64,000 nt of DNA from Mesostigma viride (GCA_009746045.1 RPFO01000312.1:3579714-3643713), one strand, 5' to 3'. Shown: positions 1 through 11,947, counted from the stretch's first letter. Translations and numbers: made by a program. The notes: generated by a model not told the origin, from the letters alone.

Positions 1-42
1 ACGGTCTTGCTTTTTTGGTAAATCCACGGATGGTAACTGGAC

Positions 43-780
43 CTAGCCAAGTTCCAACCTTACCAAAGCTGTTTTCCTTGTAATAGAGAACTTGATCACC
101 TTTTTGGAATACTGGCCTGGATGGGTTTTATCTTTTTCTGCCAGTTTTGCTGAGGTTTGTGCACGTGCAGTGTTGTACAGTGCTATCACCTCTGGGGGAT
201 ATACACCTGCCTGCAGGCCTGCTGGGATTACTTCACCCCACTTGGCATGCAAGACAGGTCTCATGTTTAGGGTTGTGCACATTTCATGACACCAGAGTGC
301 CCTGTCACAATAGACCCCTGAAGTAGCATCCTTGGAGGGATTTTTGGCTAGTAGGGTTTTGACAGATCTGATGGTTCTTTCAATGACCCCCTGACCCTCA
401 TGATCTTCCAGCCCAGCAATCTCTATTGCTTCACACCCTTCCAGGTCAGTCAGACAAGAAGATTGTTGATCAAGCAAAATTCTGTCAACTGGGTAGAATC
501 TGGGTAAAGCAATCATGAGTGCAACACGTAGCTGCCCTGCAGACATGCCAGGTAGGGGTTCCATTACTGTGAACCTGGACCATGAGTCTTTTAGGATCAG
601 GTAGGGCTGGACATCTTTGTTGATGTGCATCACATCCCCCACTATCATGCCTCTAGTGGTGGAAGGAGTTGCAGTGTGCCATTTTTTAGGTTTGGGGCTG
701 TTAAACTGACATTCTTGACAGTGTTGTCTAGTCAGTTTTACTGGCAGCATTCCTGAGTGGTTTTCCCATGCTACTACCCC
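43..780 (-). pseudogene. Retroelement integrase, frameshifted
   Basis: Retroviral-type (rve) integrase from a retrotransposon; in intact elements it inserts the cDNA copy into the genome. Seen: a HCQEC segment like the CxxC end of the HHCC zinc finger, a first acidic residue in GDVMH, a second in LLDQQSS, and the glutamate in DHEGQGVIERTIRSVKTLL, giving a D-D-E core with a D-to-E spacing of about 30 residues. Two frameshifts are visible. Near 779, in a run of Gs, the frame upstream (ARRLGG) must change to reach VVAWENHSG. Near 110-125 the expected C-terminal domain (GDQVLYYKENSFGKVG) sits in another frame and runs toward the window edge. The element is therefore decayed and partial. Identification as an integrase is firm; the retroelement clade is not resolved. 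Confidence 0.8.
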
Positions 781-1362
781 CCAGCCGTCTGGCTAGTTCC
801 TCAGCCACTGTTTCATGACCCATGGCTAGGCAGCAGCTGGTGAGCAAGCTCCTAACTGGCAGTGTGGGGATGTCTCCCCCACCCTGGCGCACTTGCATTG
901 CGGCCCGCAGAACATACCCAACCTGGAAGGCTGACATGGCTTGCCCAACGAGAGACCACCTAGTGGCCTCTAAACCCCCCTCAGCGGCGGATGCCCCCAC
1001 ATGGAACCCCATGCTAACCTCACGAAACTCAGCGGGCGGCTGCACCAACAAACCCGTACCGGTGTCCCATACCAAAAACCCTTGCCCCGGTCCCTGTAGG
1101 CCGATGACCCCTGGTAACTAGCCAAGGTGGGAAGAGCGCACATAGGCTTACCTACGTGATTGACGGGCGCGTAAGGGTGCCGATCGGCGACGTGTACCCG
1201 CTGCGTGACCAAATGGGGTGGCAGCGCCACCTCCGCGGGCATGCCGTCGTGCTGTCGTGTGATCGCATCTACCACTGCCTGGATGTTGGTGGTGAGTGCA
1301 AGGTTGGTCCAGAATGCGCGGTACCTGTGTCGGCCCGAGCATGCTGGACCGTTGGTGATCAT
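728..1362 (-). pseudogene. Upstream pol-like part of the same retroelement, unassigned
   Basis: GC-rich minus-strand reading frames lie directly upstream of the integrase remnant. The frame over about 1110-1362 (ending PVNHVGKPMCALPTLASYQG) continues in a second frame (GFLVWDTGTGLLVQPP, then GLEATRWSLVGQAM) down to about 780, so at least one more frameshift is needed. Position just before an integrase suggests the RNase H end of pol, and the GLEATRW segment is vaguely like an RNase H helix, but I see no catalytic set. Treat it as a probable decayed polyprotein piece, function unassigned. Confidence 0.45.
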
Positions 1363-1429
1363 TTATGCACTTCCTACCCCTCGATCGCGGGTTGGCACTC
1401 GGCGTGTGTTATGAATTGTAACACATCTA

Positions 1430-2250
1430 GCTTGGGTCATGGCAGTTTAGGTGTTTCCTTCGTATTCCTGAATTGAAATGGTCACAACGGTACGAGCCGC
1501 GCCAAAATCTGCCCTCGTAAGCGGTACCCGAAAAGTGGCGCCAAATGCGATTTTTGGTGTGCGCGTGCACGAAAGTGACCGAATTCCAGGCGACAAGCAT
1601 GGCGGTCTGGCAGGCGATGCTGAGCGTGTATAAAGGCACTATCAAGGCTGAAATTTTACGATTATCATCCTAGGGTGCTATTCGATCTACCACTGTTTTT
1701 TTTTCGCCATAAAAGTTTGCGGAATCGAACAGCATGTTGCGTCATTCATAGCTGGGTGCCTGAATGATCGCAGATTTTCTCTCGACCCCGCCTGATCGCA
1801 GCAAAAAAAATTCCCAATGAAGTGCGCCCTGAGATCGGGGTTTCGATCATAAACGACGCATTTTTAAATTCTAAAGACTTTGACCAAACGACTTTCTTCA
1901 TTACCGCTGCAATTTTTTTTTCCTAAGCTACCGCATATTTCCGACCAATTTCAAGGCTGCGTCAGGCTTGGCAGACCCATACTTCGTATACATCTGCGTT
2001 TTCCCCGAACGTCATGTTTAATGCAGGCTTTGTGGGCTCTAAAGACGTCCACGATGTTGGGGCTTTTATCAGCCTTTGGACATGCACAAACTGCGGTCAG
2101 CAGGTGAATGCCGGAACGAGTTTTTGCGGCGGGGTGTGCGAAACAGACATCAAGCGCAAGGCAGACGTGGATACCTCCGAGCGGTATGTTCCCATATTCA
2201 TATCTAGAGGTGAATTCACTCCTTGTTGAAGCCCTGACCTTGTCACGGAT
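1430..2250 (+). pseudogene. Degenerate transposon gene remnant (family X, copy A)
   Basis: This stretch shares pieces with others in the window. ACGGTACGAGCC...CGCC near 1488 resembles 6308. TTTAATGCAGGCTTTGTGGG with GGCTCTAAAGA near 2020-2045 resembles the stretch after 42900. A short frame at 2014-2229 holds a cysteine-rich segment (CTNCGQQVNAGTSFCGG) that could be a zinc-binding remnant. I infer old copies of one transposon family. No intact gene is visible. Confidence 0.35.
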
Positions 2251-3270
2251 GAATATGTTACCAGTTCCCCATCTCCGGAGTTTCTCTTTTGGTCATCTTC
2301 TTATCTTACGGGAAGTGCGGCATGAGTCGTATAGCGAGCTACGGTTTCATGGCGAGCCTTTTCTTCACATCAGCGACGTACAGGTTACCTTAGAGGCAAG
2401 GGGTGTCAATGAATTCTTCACACAGATATTAGGAAGGTTGCATGATGGATTGCGGGCAAGATATTTCGGGCTGGCTGGCAGCCTTGCAGCGCTAATGCCG
2501 CCGATGGCAATGATTTGCAGGCAGGGCTATGGATCACAAAGCTGTTGGTTTGCTCTAGTTGTACATGCTGCAATTTATTGGCATTGTGCTCACGCCAAGT
2601 AATGTTACATTACATGGTTGACCACGAATATTGATGGAAAACCCAGAAGCAATTGGTGGCTTTCTTGGATGCTTGATGGCTTCACATGCTTGTGAGTCCA
2701 TAAAACCCACTGCATACGTGTCCACCATCCCTAAGCTGAAACCATCTGCCTTCAACAAGCATCTTAAGACAAGCATGCACATGAGAACTATCATGGTTTG
2801 TGGAGAGGGTGGCATGTTGCGTGAGAGCGGAGAGAGGACAGCGGCCGGGCTAGGCCAGCTACCTGTGCTGCCACACGGCCGGGCGGCAAACACTGATGCA
2901 CAAGCTGCCTTACACGCCAGCACCCAAGCTGCCTTCATACCCCTGCATGATGAGCAGAGGGCATCCTGGACGGCCGCATCCATGCAATTCATGCAGTTCA
3001 GGCTGTTTGTGCTCGCCAAGGGCACGGGTACATGAGCCAATGGCGGGCTATTATTATGCACGCTGCAACCACTGAGCGCCAATGAAGCAACCCAAGCCTG
3101 CCCCCCTGATAGGTATGTGTGTTTTGTTTTCTCATGTCGTGTGCACAACCAGCCATGCTTTATTTCCCTATGATGCATGTTTGCGGAATTCTGGCAACCT
3201 GGCACATGGCCAAACTCCTCAATGTTATGTAGGGGTGGGAGGGGTTGTTTGTCACGAGGATACACACACA
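2250..3270. other. No recognised gene
   Basis: Frames of 164 aa (2108-2602) and 134 aa (2631-3035) are open on the plus strand. They have no recognisable motif, and a minus frame is equally open over 2555-3265. A possible 5' splice site (GATAGGTATGT) lies near 3110. Left unassigned. Confidence 0.3.
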
Positions 3271-3274
3271 GTTA

Positions 3275-3385
3275 GGTTAAATAGTGCAGGAACCTTTTGC
3301 CCACTGAGGCAAATCGGTCCGTCACACTATTTTGCCCGGAATAACCACTTCCGAGCACCCAAGTTAATTCGGGTATTTAACCTAA
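3275..3385 (+). repeat. Diverged half copy of the 214-bp foldback element
   Basis: TTAAATAGTGCAGGAACC, then GGTCCGTCACACTATTT and CCACTTCCGAGC, follow the order and spacing of one arm of the elements at 31908-32941 (AAATAGTGACGGAACC ... GGTCCGTCACTATTTAT ... CCACTCGCCGGC). It is clearly more diverged, so it is an older insertion of the same family. Confidence 0.65.
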
Positions 3386-3517
3386 CTCACACGCACATGC
3401 TCAACACCTCTTGCTCCAATGCCACTGCCACTCACCTAGAAACTCAGGCACAACCACGCACGATCGCTAAGCTGCTAGCCAGAATCGCAGTCCTCACCAA
3501 AGTGAGGGATGGGGCAC

Positions 3518-3688
3518 CAGCTAGTTTGACACTGTCAGTCTGGCTGAGTTCGTGCAGGAGTTGAATGACATTTCTGAAGCAAGTAGTCACGGATGGCTTG
3601 GAGAAACATGGTGAAGCATGCAAGGGCATGCATCTCATGCTGACATGCAAGGGCCAGAGCAAGAGCATGAGCACAAGGCACGTGCCTA
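3518..3688 (+). pseudogene. Left half of an interrupted reading frame
   Basis: The frame VSLAEFVQELNDISEASS...W, one TGA (3612-3614), then MQGHASHAD...EHKARA ends at the TA where the 10.7-kb element starts. It resumes in the same frame at 14412 (YEEAIGLALSVEDNCG). The protein is not recognised. The internal TGA means it was not intact before insertion, or that an intron boundary is missed. Confidence 0.5.
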
Positions 3689-3892
3689 CAGGGTCAGCTC
3701 ACTTCCTTAGTGATTTCGGCACCTCAATTAGTGACAAAATTCGGTTCATTAGTACGGTTTACCCGAGAAATCTGATCGGATACTGATTAGTGACAAATCG
3801 TACCCGACCAAATCCGATCCGAAAGCACTAACGACGCGAATAATTAGTACATGCAACTCACTTCATTAGTATGATGGCGAGGTCGTCAGCTC

Positions 3893-4288
3893 GTGGAGCT
3901 ATGGAGACGGCATTTCCCATTCTTGCTGCGAAAACAATCGTTTCAGAAAGAAATCTGTGAAAAATCTCGTGCTTATGTGTATAATTGCTACATTTCTCAG
4001 TCTTCATCGCTCCACGCTGAGGTTGGAGTCATGCATATAGCGACCGATTGCGATGATCAAAGAATGAAAAACTGGGCTATCCGGAATCGTGTGAATCGTG
4101 TGCCTACAGCTGCCTACGTGACGCGATCACTTCAAAAAGGCGTCGAATGCGGGATACATCCATGGGCTCCATCGTACAGCATTTTTGGGGCGGACCGAGG
4201 TAGCTGCCGGTGGGAATGCCGTGAGAATACTGCGGAAACGTGCGTAAGTGAAAACTGGATACTGCTTGACCTCCGGAGCATCTGGTGA
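3893..4288 (+). CDS. Unassigned 131-aa frame just inside the left TIR
   Basis: Open from an ATG at 3893 to a stop before 4289. The product is mixed in composition with several Cys and Trp residues (HAEVGVMHIATDCDDQ, CRWECRENTAETC) and no recognised domain. It lies about 200 bp inside the left end of the 10.7-kb element, where a transposon gene could start, but nothing shows that it is expressed. It could be a chance frame. Confidence 0.25.
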   Translation: MELWRRHFPFLLRKQSFQKEICEKSRAYVYNCYISQSSSLHAEVGVMHIATDCDDQRMKNWAIRNRVNRVPTAAYVTRSLQKGVECGIHPWAPSYSIFGADRGSCRWECRENTAETCVSENWILLDLRSIW

Positions 4289-5012
4289 GCCGCAGTTCTG
4301 GTTTAGGGTGATAGGGTGGTTGAAAATGGAGGTCTAGTCAGGGTTTGTTATTGTTTGTTGCGTTTCTTGCTGGAATTTTATTTTCCGGTGCTGTCGGTGG
4401 CCGCTGAAGAAATTCTTTGCGGGACCTAGGATGTGTGCTGTCCTTCCGTCTGGCACCGCTGCCGTGGATTCGACGGCCGCAAACACCTGCATTGATAAAT
4501 TGCCGCACCTGACTGCGTCAATGTTATGGATGCTCAGGGTATTATGGCGCCTTGAGTGTCATGTTGTCCATACGTCTTGCATATGGCATTCATCTATGTA
4601 ACCTTTTGCCTCTTGCTGTTGGTTGCTTTGCTTTTATGCGCTTTATTTCATTTCCTTGGTGGGATTAGCCTGTGGAAGGCGGCCTCCCTCCTGCATCCTG
4701 TGTCGGCAGACATACTGACAGGCAGGATGAAGTGCAGGCAGAGGGCAGGCGAACAGTTTATATTTGCACACATGCTTGCCGCTGGTACGCTAGTTTGCGT
4801 GTATCTTTGCATGGTCATGTTTTGGCAGGCCTGGACAGATATGTTCAAATATGGTCGCATGCGTGCATGCACGCATGCATGAATGGGTTTACGCATGTTG
4901 CCAGCCACATAGGTAGGCACGTGGGAACGCTCGCAAGCTGACGACACTACCAGGTCAGGCTGGTCTGGACCTGGAAGACACACAGGAATCAGGCAGCCTT
5001 GGATGGTGTGGT
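4289..5012. other. No gene seen
   Basis: Unique-looking sequence with short open frames only, leading into the microsatellites at 5013. Confidence 0.4.
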
Positions 5013-5505
5013 GGGGAGGGAGGGAGGGAGGGAGGGAGGGAGGGAGGGAGGGAGGGAGGGAGGGAGGGAGGGAGGGAGGGAGGGAGGGAGGGAGGGAGGG
5101 AGGGAGGGAGGGAGGGAGGGAGGGAGGGAGGGAGGGAGGGAGGGAGGGAGGGAGGGAGGGAGGGAGGGAGGGAGGGAGGGAGGGAGGGAGGGAGGGAGGG
5201 AGGGAGGGAGGGAGGGAGGGAGGGAGGAGGGAGGGAGGGAGGGAGGGAGGGAGGGAGGGAGGGAGGAGGGAGGGAGGGAGGGAGGAGGGAGGGAGGGAGG
5301 GAGGGAGGGAGGGAGGGAGGAGGGAGGGAGGGAGGGAGGGAGGGAGGGAGGGAGGGAGGGAGGAGGGAGGGAGAGGGAGGGAGGGAGGGAGGGAGGGAGG
5401 AGGGAGGGAGGGAGGGAGGGAGGGAGGGAGGGAGGGAGGGAGGGAGGGAGGGAGGGAGGGAGGGAGGGAGGGAGGGAGGGAGGGAGGGAGGGAGGAAGGG
5501 AGGGC
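5013..5505 (+). repeat. (GGGA)n array, about 490 bp
   Basis: Almost pure tetranucleotide GGGA with scattered GGA units that shift the phase. All frames on both strands stay open, so the long Pro/Leu/Ser-type and Glu/Gly/Arg-type frames here are artefacts of the repeat. The G-rich strand is strongly G-quadruplex-prone. Confidence 0.97.
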
Positions 5506-5510
5506 ATGAC

Positions 5511-5655
<145 letters not shown>

Positions 5656-5748
5656 GTATGCCTGGGTGGGTGGGCACGTGTTCGGGTGGGTGTGGGTATA
5701 ATACCTAATACCTAATGCACCAATTTGGTGCATTGTGTGTGGTTGTAT

Positions 5749-5930
5749 GGGTGGGTGGGTGGGTGGGTGGGTGGGTGGGTGGGTGGGTGGGTGGGTGGGT
5801 GGGTGGGTGGGTGGGTGGTGGGTGGGTGGGTGGTGGGTGGTGGGTGGGTGGGTGGGTGGGTGGGTGGGTGGGTGGGTGGTGGGTGGGTGGGTGGGTGGGT
5901 GGGTGGGTGGGTGGGTGGGTGGGTGGGTGG
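5749..5930 (+). repeat. (GGGT)n array
   Basis: About 180 bp of GGGT units with a few 3-bp GGT interruptions, also G-quadruplex-prone. It is the third tetranucleotide array within 1 kb. Confidence 0.95.
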
Positions 5931-6030
5931 ATAAGGTGTGCTATTTATTATCATTAGCCAAACACCATTCCTGTTAACAAAATAAGGTGTGCTATTTACT
6001 ATCATTAGCCAAACACCATTCCTGCCTAAC
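5931..6030 (+). repeat. Two tandem copies of a 51-bp unit
   Basis: ATAAGGTGTGCTATTTA followed by TATCATTAGCCAAACACC occurs twice (about 5931-5979 and 5982-6030). A third partial copy (ATTAGCCAAACACCATGCC) follows near 6032-6050. Confidence 0.85.
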
Positions 6031-6107
6031 ACCATTAGCCAAACACCATGCCAAACTAAGTCAATTTTGAGGACCTAGGTATGGATCCCCACTTTGGTAC
6101 CATGAAT

Positions 6108-6134
6108 TAATTAATTAATTAATTAATTAATTAG
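6108..6134. repeat. (AATT)n
   Basis: Short perfect AATT run. Similar runs occur near 10166, 23180, 49329 and 49840, usually beside other repeat ends. Confidence 0.9.
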
Positions 6135-6139
6135 ACTCG

Positions 6140-6172
6140 TGCTCCCGTTGGGGAGTCACGGAGCGTTAACCC
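6140..6172 (+). repeat. Dispersed CCCGTTGGGG motif
   Basis: GTGCTCCCGTTGGGG, then GTCACGGAG. The same motif occurs at 60604-60626 (plus) and about 48935-48968 (minus), each time next to AATT-rich sequence, so it probably marks the end of a small dispersed element. Confidence 0.6.
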
Positions 6173-6299
6173 CGATGGATGGATGGATGGACGAATTGTC
6201 TAGCGCGCTTCCCACATGTTTGCAAACGCGGGCGCTTCCCCACGGGAGGGGGTTCGTTGTCCTCTATGACCTGGGCCCACTTGGCCTTGTCCATCATCT

Positions 6300-7250
6300 T
6301 GTTCACAACGGTCCGAGCCCCGCCAAAAACGACCATCTTACTCCGTCACCAAATTGGCGCGAGATCCCGAAAATCTGGTAGGCGGGAAGGTGACGACGAG
6401 GCAAAAAGTCACGCAGCACCCATGGCGGCCGTGAAAATCCTAGCGACCGTCCTGAGAACACATTACGGACAGCGAATTGATTTTGAGCCTTCATAACTCA
6501 TCTACTTCACGTAGATATTTTTTTATCCTAAAGAAATCGGTCCATTTTTTCAGGAAAACAGAAAAAGGGCGGGCATTTTCGCGAGGTCGGGTCAGGTCCG
6601 CTGCATTTTGCAGTGGACCCCCAAAAAGTCACACCGGAAACTTATCGAAAACGGCGACAGTGTAGTTCAAGGTAAGCCGCTCGCACGGTTCTATGACTAA
6701 TTCAAAAAATTTTGACCGAAAAACTTTTTGTTAAAACGACTGCCATTGTAAATGCCTCGTTGCCGCAGCAGTTGGAACTGCCGGGAGGGTGCGTGCGGGG
6801 CTGATCATGGCAACGCACGTAAAAATATGCCACTCCCTCGTTTCTTTCATTTTTGTCATCCCATTTGCGCAGGGCGCTTCAACAACTTCTAGAGCGAAGC
6901 CCAGCCTGATTTTTTGCTGGCTCTGTAGTGTAGACCTGCGCTCATCACTGAATATCGCCTGCGATCGTTGCGAAATGAAGCATGAATACGCATTGCGCTG
7001 GTTGAGTCGACGCTGTACAGTGGAACCTGCTTTTTCGGCATCCGGATCCAAGGTAGGGTGAAGCCAGCCCCGTTCCCCTTCCAGATTTTCTGCCTGTCTC
7101 TTTCCCCGAGGCTCGTGAAAGCGCCTCGTTCATGTTACGCCGGACGCCTCGTCAAGCATCGCTGCTCGAGAGGGAGACGTAAGCCATGGCCAGCCTCCCC
7201 AAACAGCGTGATGTGCGCCTGTTCATTCTTCCAAGTGTAATTCATGGCGT
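6300..7250 (+). pseudogene. Degenerate transposon gene remnant (family X, copy B)
   Basis: CACAACGGTCCGAGCCCCGCC near 6303 matches copy A (near 1475). A CATGGCGGCCG start follows at about 6420, as in copy F. The frame at 6789-7061 has a cysteine pair pattern (CWLCSV...CDRCEMKH) that may be a decayed zinc finger. No complete coding sequence is visible. Confidence 0.35.
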
Positions 7251-9180
7251 AGGAAGCTGAGCCTGAAGGCAACAAACAGAAGGTACATGTCCTGTATTCA
7301 ACAGTCAGCACATATAGGTGTGTTGATGTGCAACCCTGGAGCTTATCCAGCTTTCACAGGCCATACAACACGCTGCTGGGGCTCCACTTTAGCGGACCTG
7401 TTGGTAAGTATTTCAACCTCTTTCCTTGGCCAGATTATAATGCACCATGTTTATCAATGATGGGCGGCGTGTTCTGATCTGGGGCTGGGAGGCACGAAGA
7501 AACCAGGGGGGAGCCCAGGTATGTGAAGTGCGCAGATGTTGTTGCTGCCTTGGGAAACCCAGGATTCATTGCCCTTGTTACATTCAGATATGTTGAAGCA
7601 GGCTGAGAATTAAGTACTATACATGGAAGGGGGCTGATTTGTCTTTGATATGGTTGCTGCCTATGATGATGAATATTGTTGCGGGCACAACAGAGTGCAC
7701 AATGGGCTTACAGCATTGCGTAAGAGGCATGAATCTCACCAGGACACCTTCTACGGGCTCACAACAACATCACAATAACGATTACCAAAGTGCTTGCTGC
7801 CACACCACTGCCACATCACTCCCCACCACCCCAACACACCTACCACTGTTACGCCGTTGTTAGCAGTGCCACGATTGCATAGCAATACCAACATTCCTGT
7901 CGTTAGCATGGAGGACCACCAGGTGCATCGTGTGCGCATACCCATGTGACAGATATTATAGACTCCCACCAGGAGCAACGTCCACCACCATGAGTCTCGC
8001 CTGTTGGTGTAACTGCTGGCAGTGTCCCTACAACTCAGTATGGAATCTGCCATTAACGATAACGCCAGGCCCTGCACCATTGCTGCCACAATCTGCCATA
8101 TTGACTTCGCCCATCGCAGCCTTGATCGTGATTGCAGCCACAAGTTCCTGCCGGCCCTCTTCATCTCTTCTATCGTAGCACCAGAAACTGGGGCCACATT
8201 TAGCAGCATCGGCAGCTGACATAGCTGGCACCTGGCACAACAGATAATGCCAGTAGTATCAAAGAAGGCACCCTACTGCTCACCATTGCTATCAATCACT
8301 GGCATGATCAATCTGTCACTACCACTTGCCAGCACCACAGAATATCATGACCTGGTGTGTTGCCACGGAAATCTGAATGGAGAGCTTTCACCACAAGCCC
8401 ACCCCAATGAGTTGGTTTGCACACTACACCACTGTTGGCTGTACCGTGCCACCTGCCACATAAATTTCCCTTCCATCATGCAGCAGTAGCAACATAACCT
8501 CAAGGCTAGACCATAACGTCTATCTGCATAACGATAGCCTTCATGATCGCTGCCTCGTGCCACTGGCCATACTACTGCCATCTGCATTACTTTCTACCAC
8601 ATGTGCCACTCTCTTCTGCATCACTAGATCCCACTACTGCTGCCTGACCTGCCTGCTGCCAGCACCTTCGCTGGCATCTGCTCATGGCATGCCCATGGCC
8701 ACATCCTCCATCTGCCGTGCATAGCCCATGCTTCACTAGGATTGGTAGTCCAGGGTGCACGATGAACAACACATAAAAAAATGCCCATGCACCTTTAGAA
8801 GATTGTTTGGCATGCGAGCTAGCTGGCTAGTTAATGTGCTAGAGATGTTAGATAGCAACTGCAAGCAAATGTAGTGTGCAGCCATGTTTGCTTCGAACCA
8901 CTATTTGACTTGCCAACTAGTTGCTCTCTCTCAACACGCCCCACCATTGGAATGTTGGTAGTTAATACTATTGATGTATCAAAGAGACAACTGTTCATGT
9001 ATTTCCATGATGAAGTGCATGCCACATGTATGGGTGGAGATAACCAAGTTGGAGTTCAACCTTACCTCAGCTCGTACTGTTATGGGGTATGAACTTGTAA
9101 GGAAATATTATATGATGTTGGCTGCTGTCACGTGTCACTGTGACACATCGTCATCTGTGGTGTGACTGAGGTAATACTTG
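7250..9180. other. No gene seen; CAC/TGCC-rich from 7780 to 8720
   Basis: The stretch 7780-8720 is unusually rich in CCACCA, TGCCAC and CACTGCC words on the plus strand, so it looks like a decayed low-complexity array. Open frames on both strands follow that composition bias and carry no motif. Confidence 0.45.
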
Positions 9181-9189
9181 GCAATCATG

Positions 9190-9580
9190 TTCAGCATGCT
9201 CTATTTAAATTGCATTAAAAATTTCAGCTCTGTCTGAACTCATTTGCGCTACCTGTGGTGCATTATATATCCAAATTTTGCGCGAGAGTGACGCGTGACA
9301 GCAGAATCATGTAACTAGTTGGTGTTCAATCAAGGTGCAACTTTGCAGCCAGCCTGCAGATGTTGCAAGTAAAGTGTTTGCTTACTTCCAGCTTAATCTG
9401 AGCTCATTTGCACTGTTGGGTGCATTTAATGATCCATAAAATGCTCCAAATGACCGTATTTGTGACGGTTGACAGCATAATTTCTGGCCATCCCATCTCT
9501 ATTTCGGGTGCAACTTAGTACTTGAGCTGCATATGTTATATTTAATGTGTCTGCCCATTTCCAGGTCAAAACGACATTAA
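9190..9580 (+). repeat. Diverged tandem repeat, unit about 170 bp
   Basis: TTCAGCTCTGTCTGAACTC with CATTTGCGC near 9225 recurs as TTCCAGCTTAATCTGAGCTC with CATTTGCAC near 9388. A weaker third phase follows near 9560. It resembles the better preserved array at 15180-15760 (TTTCCAGCC...ACTGAGCACA). Confidence 0.55.
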
Positions 9581-9599
9581 TTGTGTTGTTTGTGGAATT

Positions 9600-10870
9600 A
9601 ATTATGAATAAAACTGGCAATTTCGGCGTTTTTTATGCTTTTGGACGTCACCATTCTGTGAGCACCAAGTGGCCAACCAAGGTGTGACTTGGCACAGTAA
9701 ATCTGGGTACCATGGAGAAGCCAGCCACCAAGTTTGACCATCATCCGAATATTAGTGCAGCTAGGAGGAGTAAGATGGGTGTTTTTTGGCACTTTCAGAC
9801 CGTTGTGTTCCAAATCACGGAGAGGCCTAGGCCCCCCATGTCCTCTACTAGCTGTTCTTTGAAGGTACCATTGAAGACACCTTCAAGCCCGTGGGCCGTG
9901 ATTCATGTCAAACACCATTCTGAAATCCGTTGGACGCATGACTACCGCCGGTTGATAAATAGCTACATTTAATTTACTAATTGATTAACTAGGTAGGTTT
10001 AATTAACTAATTGATTAACTATGTAGGTAGATGGTTTTCTCCTTGACAAACCAATTAATACAAGTAATCTGGTTTTCTCTTTGATATACAAATAGTGGCA
10101 ATGGTAACGGCACTGTGGCAATGGTAAATTAATTAATATATGTATAAGGACGCAGTCACGTGTCTATTAATTAATTAATTAATGTATAAGGATGCTGCTG
10201 TTGGGAAGACATTGAGCACAGTAAGCATCGTGCTTTGTATCCCTATCTTACGCCGTTACACAAAGAGAATAAGGGGCAGGGGGACGCCTTGTGTGGGAAT
10301 GGATAACAATGTCACACTTTGATCATCACTGGGACAAATTAATTAACTAATAAATTGATTATCACGTAGACTAAGTCATGCGGGTACCAATAAAGGAACC
10401 TTCATTCATTGGGACATATATCAATCATTGGGACATATATCAAGACATATATTGGGTTGTCTCCTTGATATATTGGGCCATATATGTGTGTTACCTTGGT
10501 CTTAGCATGTGCAGCCCATGTCAATTAAATTGCTTGATTCCCTTACAGCATAATACAAGGGGAGTGCACAACATTCGGCCATGCAGGCACCAGCTCATGT
10601 ATTTTGTCTCCAGGGTGCTTAATTCTGAATGACGTATGTTGGTGAATAAGACATGCACCTCCGTTTGAAAGTCAAATCCTTACAAACCCGTCAAGTCCTA
10701 CATGAAGGACAGTCTCATGTTGAGGGGGGGGAGGGAGCGTAAGAGACCACCAAATGCGTGCAGGAGCTTGAAAAGGGGTTTTACGCGTACACGACCCAAG
10801 ACTTGAGGTATTTATCCTTCGTCTGATCGACCAGGACTGTGATTTCCCCGTCATAAAACCTGCACATGCA
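9600..10870. other. No gene seen; AT-rich with AATT motifs
   Basis: Several AATTAACTAATTGATTAACT segments (about 9970-10022 and 10340-10360) and GGGACATATATCAA duplicates (10411-10445). A CGCAGTCACGTGTCTATTAA segment at 10150 recurs at 23163, each time followed by AATT repeats. Non-coding as far as I can see. Confidence 0.45.
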
Positions 10871-11235
10871 GTTGCACGGAGGTTTTAGCTAGTATTCAAC
10901 CACACTAACACATCTTTATCCATCCAAGCCATGTGAAAACTGGCCAAACCACATGCTACCATCCTCTGCACATATGGTACCTCCTATGTTAAAGGTTTGA
11001 CGCCATTCTGACAAGAACTGCTTAAGTTACCACCATTCCAAGACGGCCACCCACGAAGACGGTACAAGGAGGTTTTAGTAACCATTTAGCCACACTAGCA
11101 CCTCCTTCATCAAAGACATCTGCAAACTGACCAAAGCACATATAGTTAGTTCTTGCATGCTGACAACAAGCATGCTCAAGGTTGGGGGTCATTGTGACAA
11201 GAACTGCTCAGGTTGATGGGCTTCATATGTGACCA
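10870..11235 (+). repeat. Two diverged copies of a roughly 190-bp unit
   Basis: GGAGGTTTTAGCTAGTATTC with CCACACTAACACAT (10877) recurs as GGAGGTTTTAGTAACCATTT with CCACACTAGCACCT (11070). Both copies also share GACAAGAACTGCT (about 11008 and 11198). Confidence 0.7.
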
Positions 11236-11940
11236 CCTGACAAGGCGCTAAGGACCACTAAGTAAGCAGGTAAGCACAATGACACTTCATATGCCATCCA
11301 ACATGCACCAAAACCATGCTGAATATCAAGGAGACACCAAAACCATGCTGAATATGTTTAGAAAGTACAATGGGGTGGCCACGCACCTCATACGCCTTCA
11401 CCACCCTCGAGCGTGGCCAGCCTTGTATCTATGTGCATAGCAATAATGATGGTAGCACTAACATGCCTAACCAGCATTTTCTATGTTTCTCCCATGTTAG
11501 AGTGTAAGGTTGATGCCAACCAAGCACATCAACACTATAACACTTCCTAAACTGCCCTAACCGGCATGGGCAACAAGCAGGACTATGGAGGGCAAGGAAC
11601 CAAGTAGGATCATGGTATGCATAGCTTGCATGCAGCCAACCATGTCAACCATGGTTGGCTCAGCACATCGTAGTCTTGTCACATCATCATAACAAGGGAA
11701 AGCTCAAATAAACTATTAGTGGTAGCTATCTACATGGAGTCACACAAATGCAATATCTCCATATTATCATCACCATAACACTTCCATCCCTGCACGATAA
11801 AATGCAACGAAACCATTGGCGGCCCTTCAGCGCATGAGCGCTGTGATGCCGCTGCGAAGAGAGGGTGCGTCACTCTCACACAACAAGAAGCGTCCATACA
11901 CACAACATCCTTGCCAGAACACGTTTCATGAAATGCCTTA
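11235..11940. other. No gene seen
   Basis: Contains a short tandem (ACCAAAACCATGCTGAATAT twice, 11308-11355) and otherwise unstructured sequence with no long open frame. Confidence 0.4.
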
Positions 11941-11947
11941 ACCCTTA

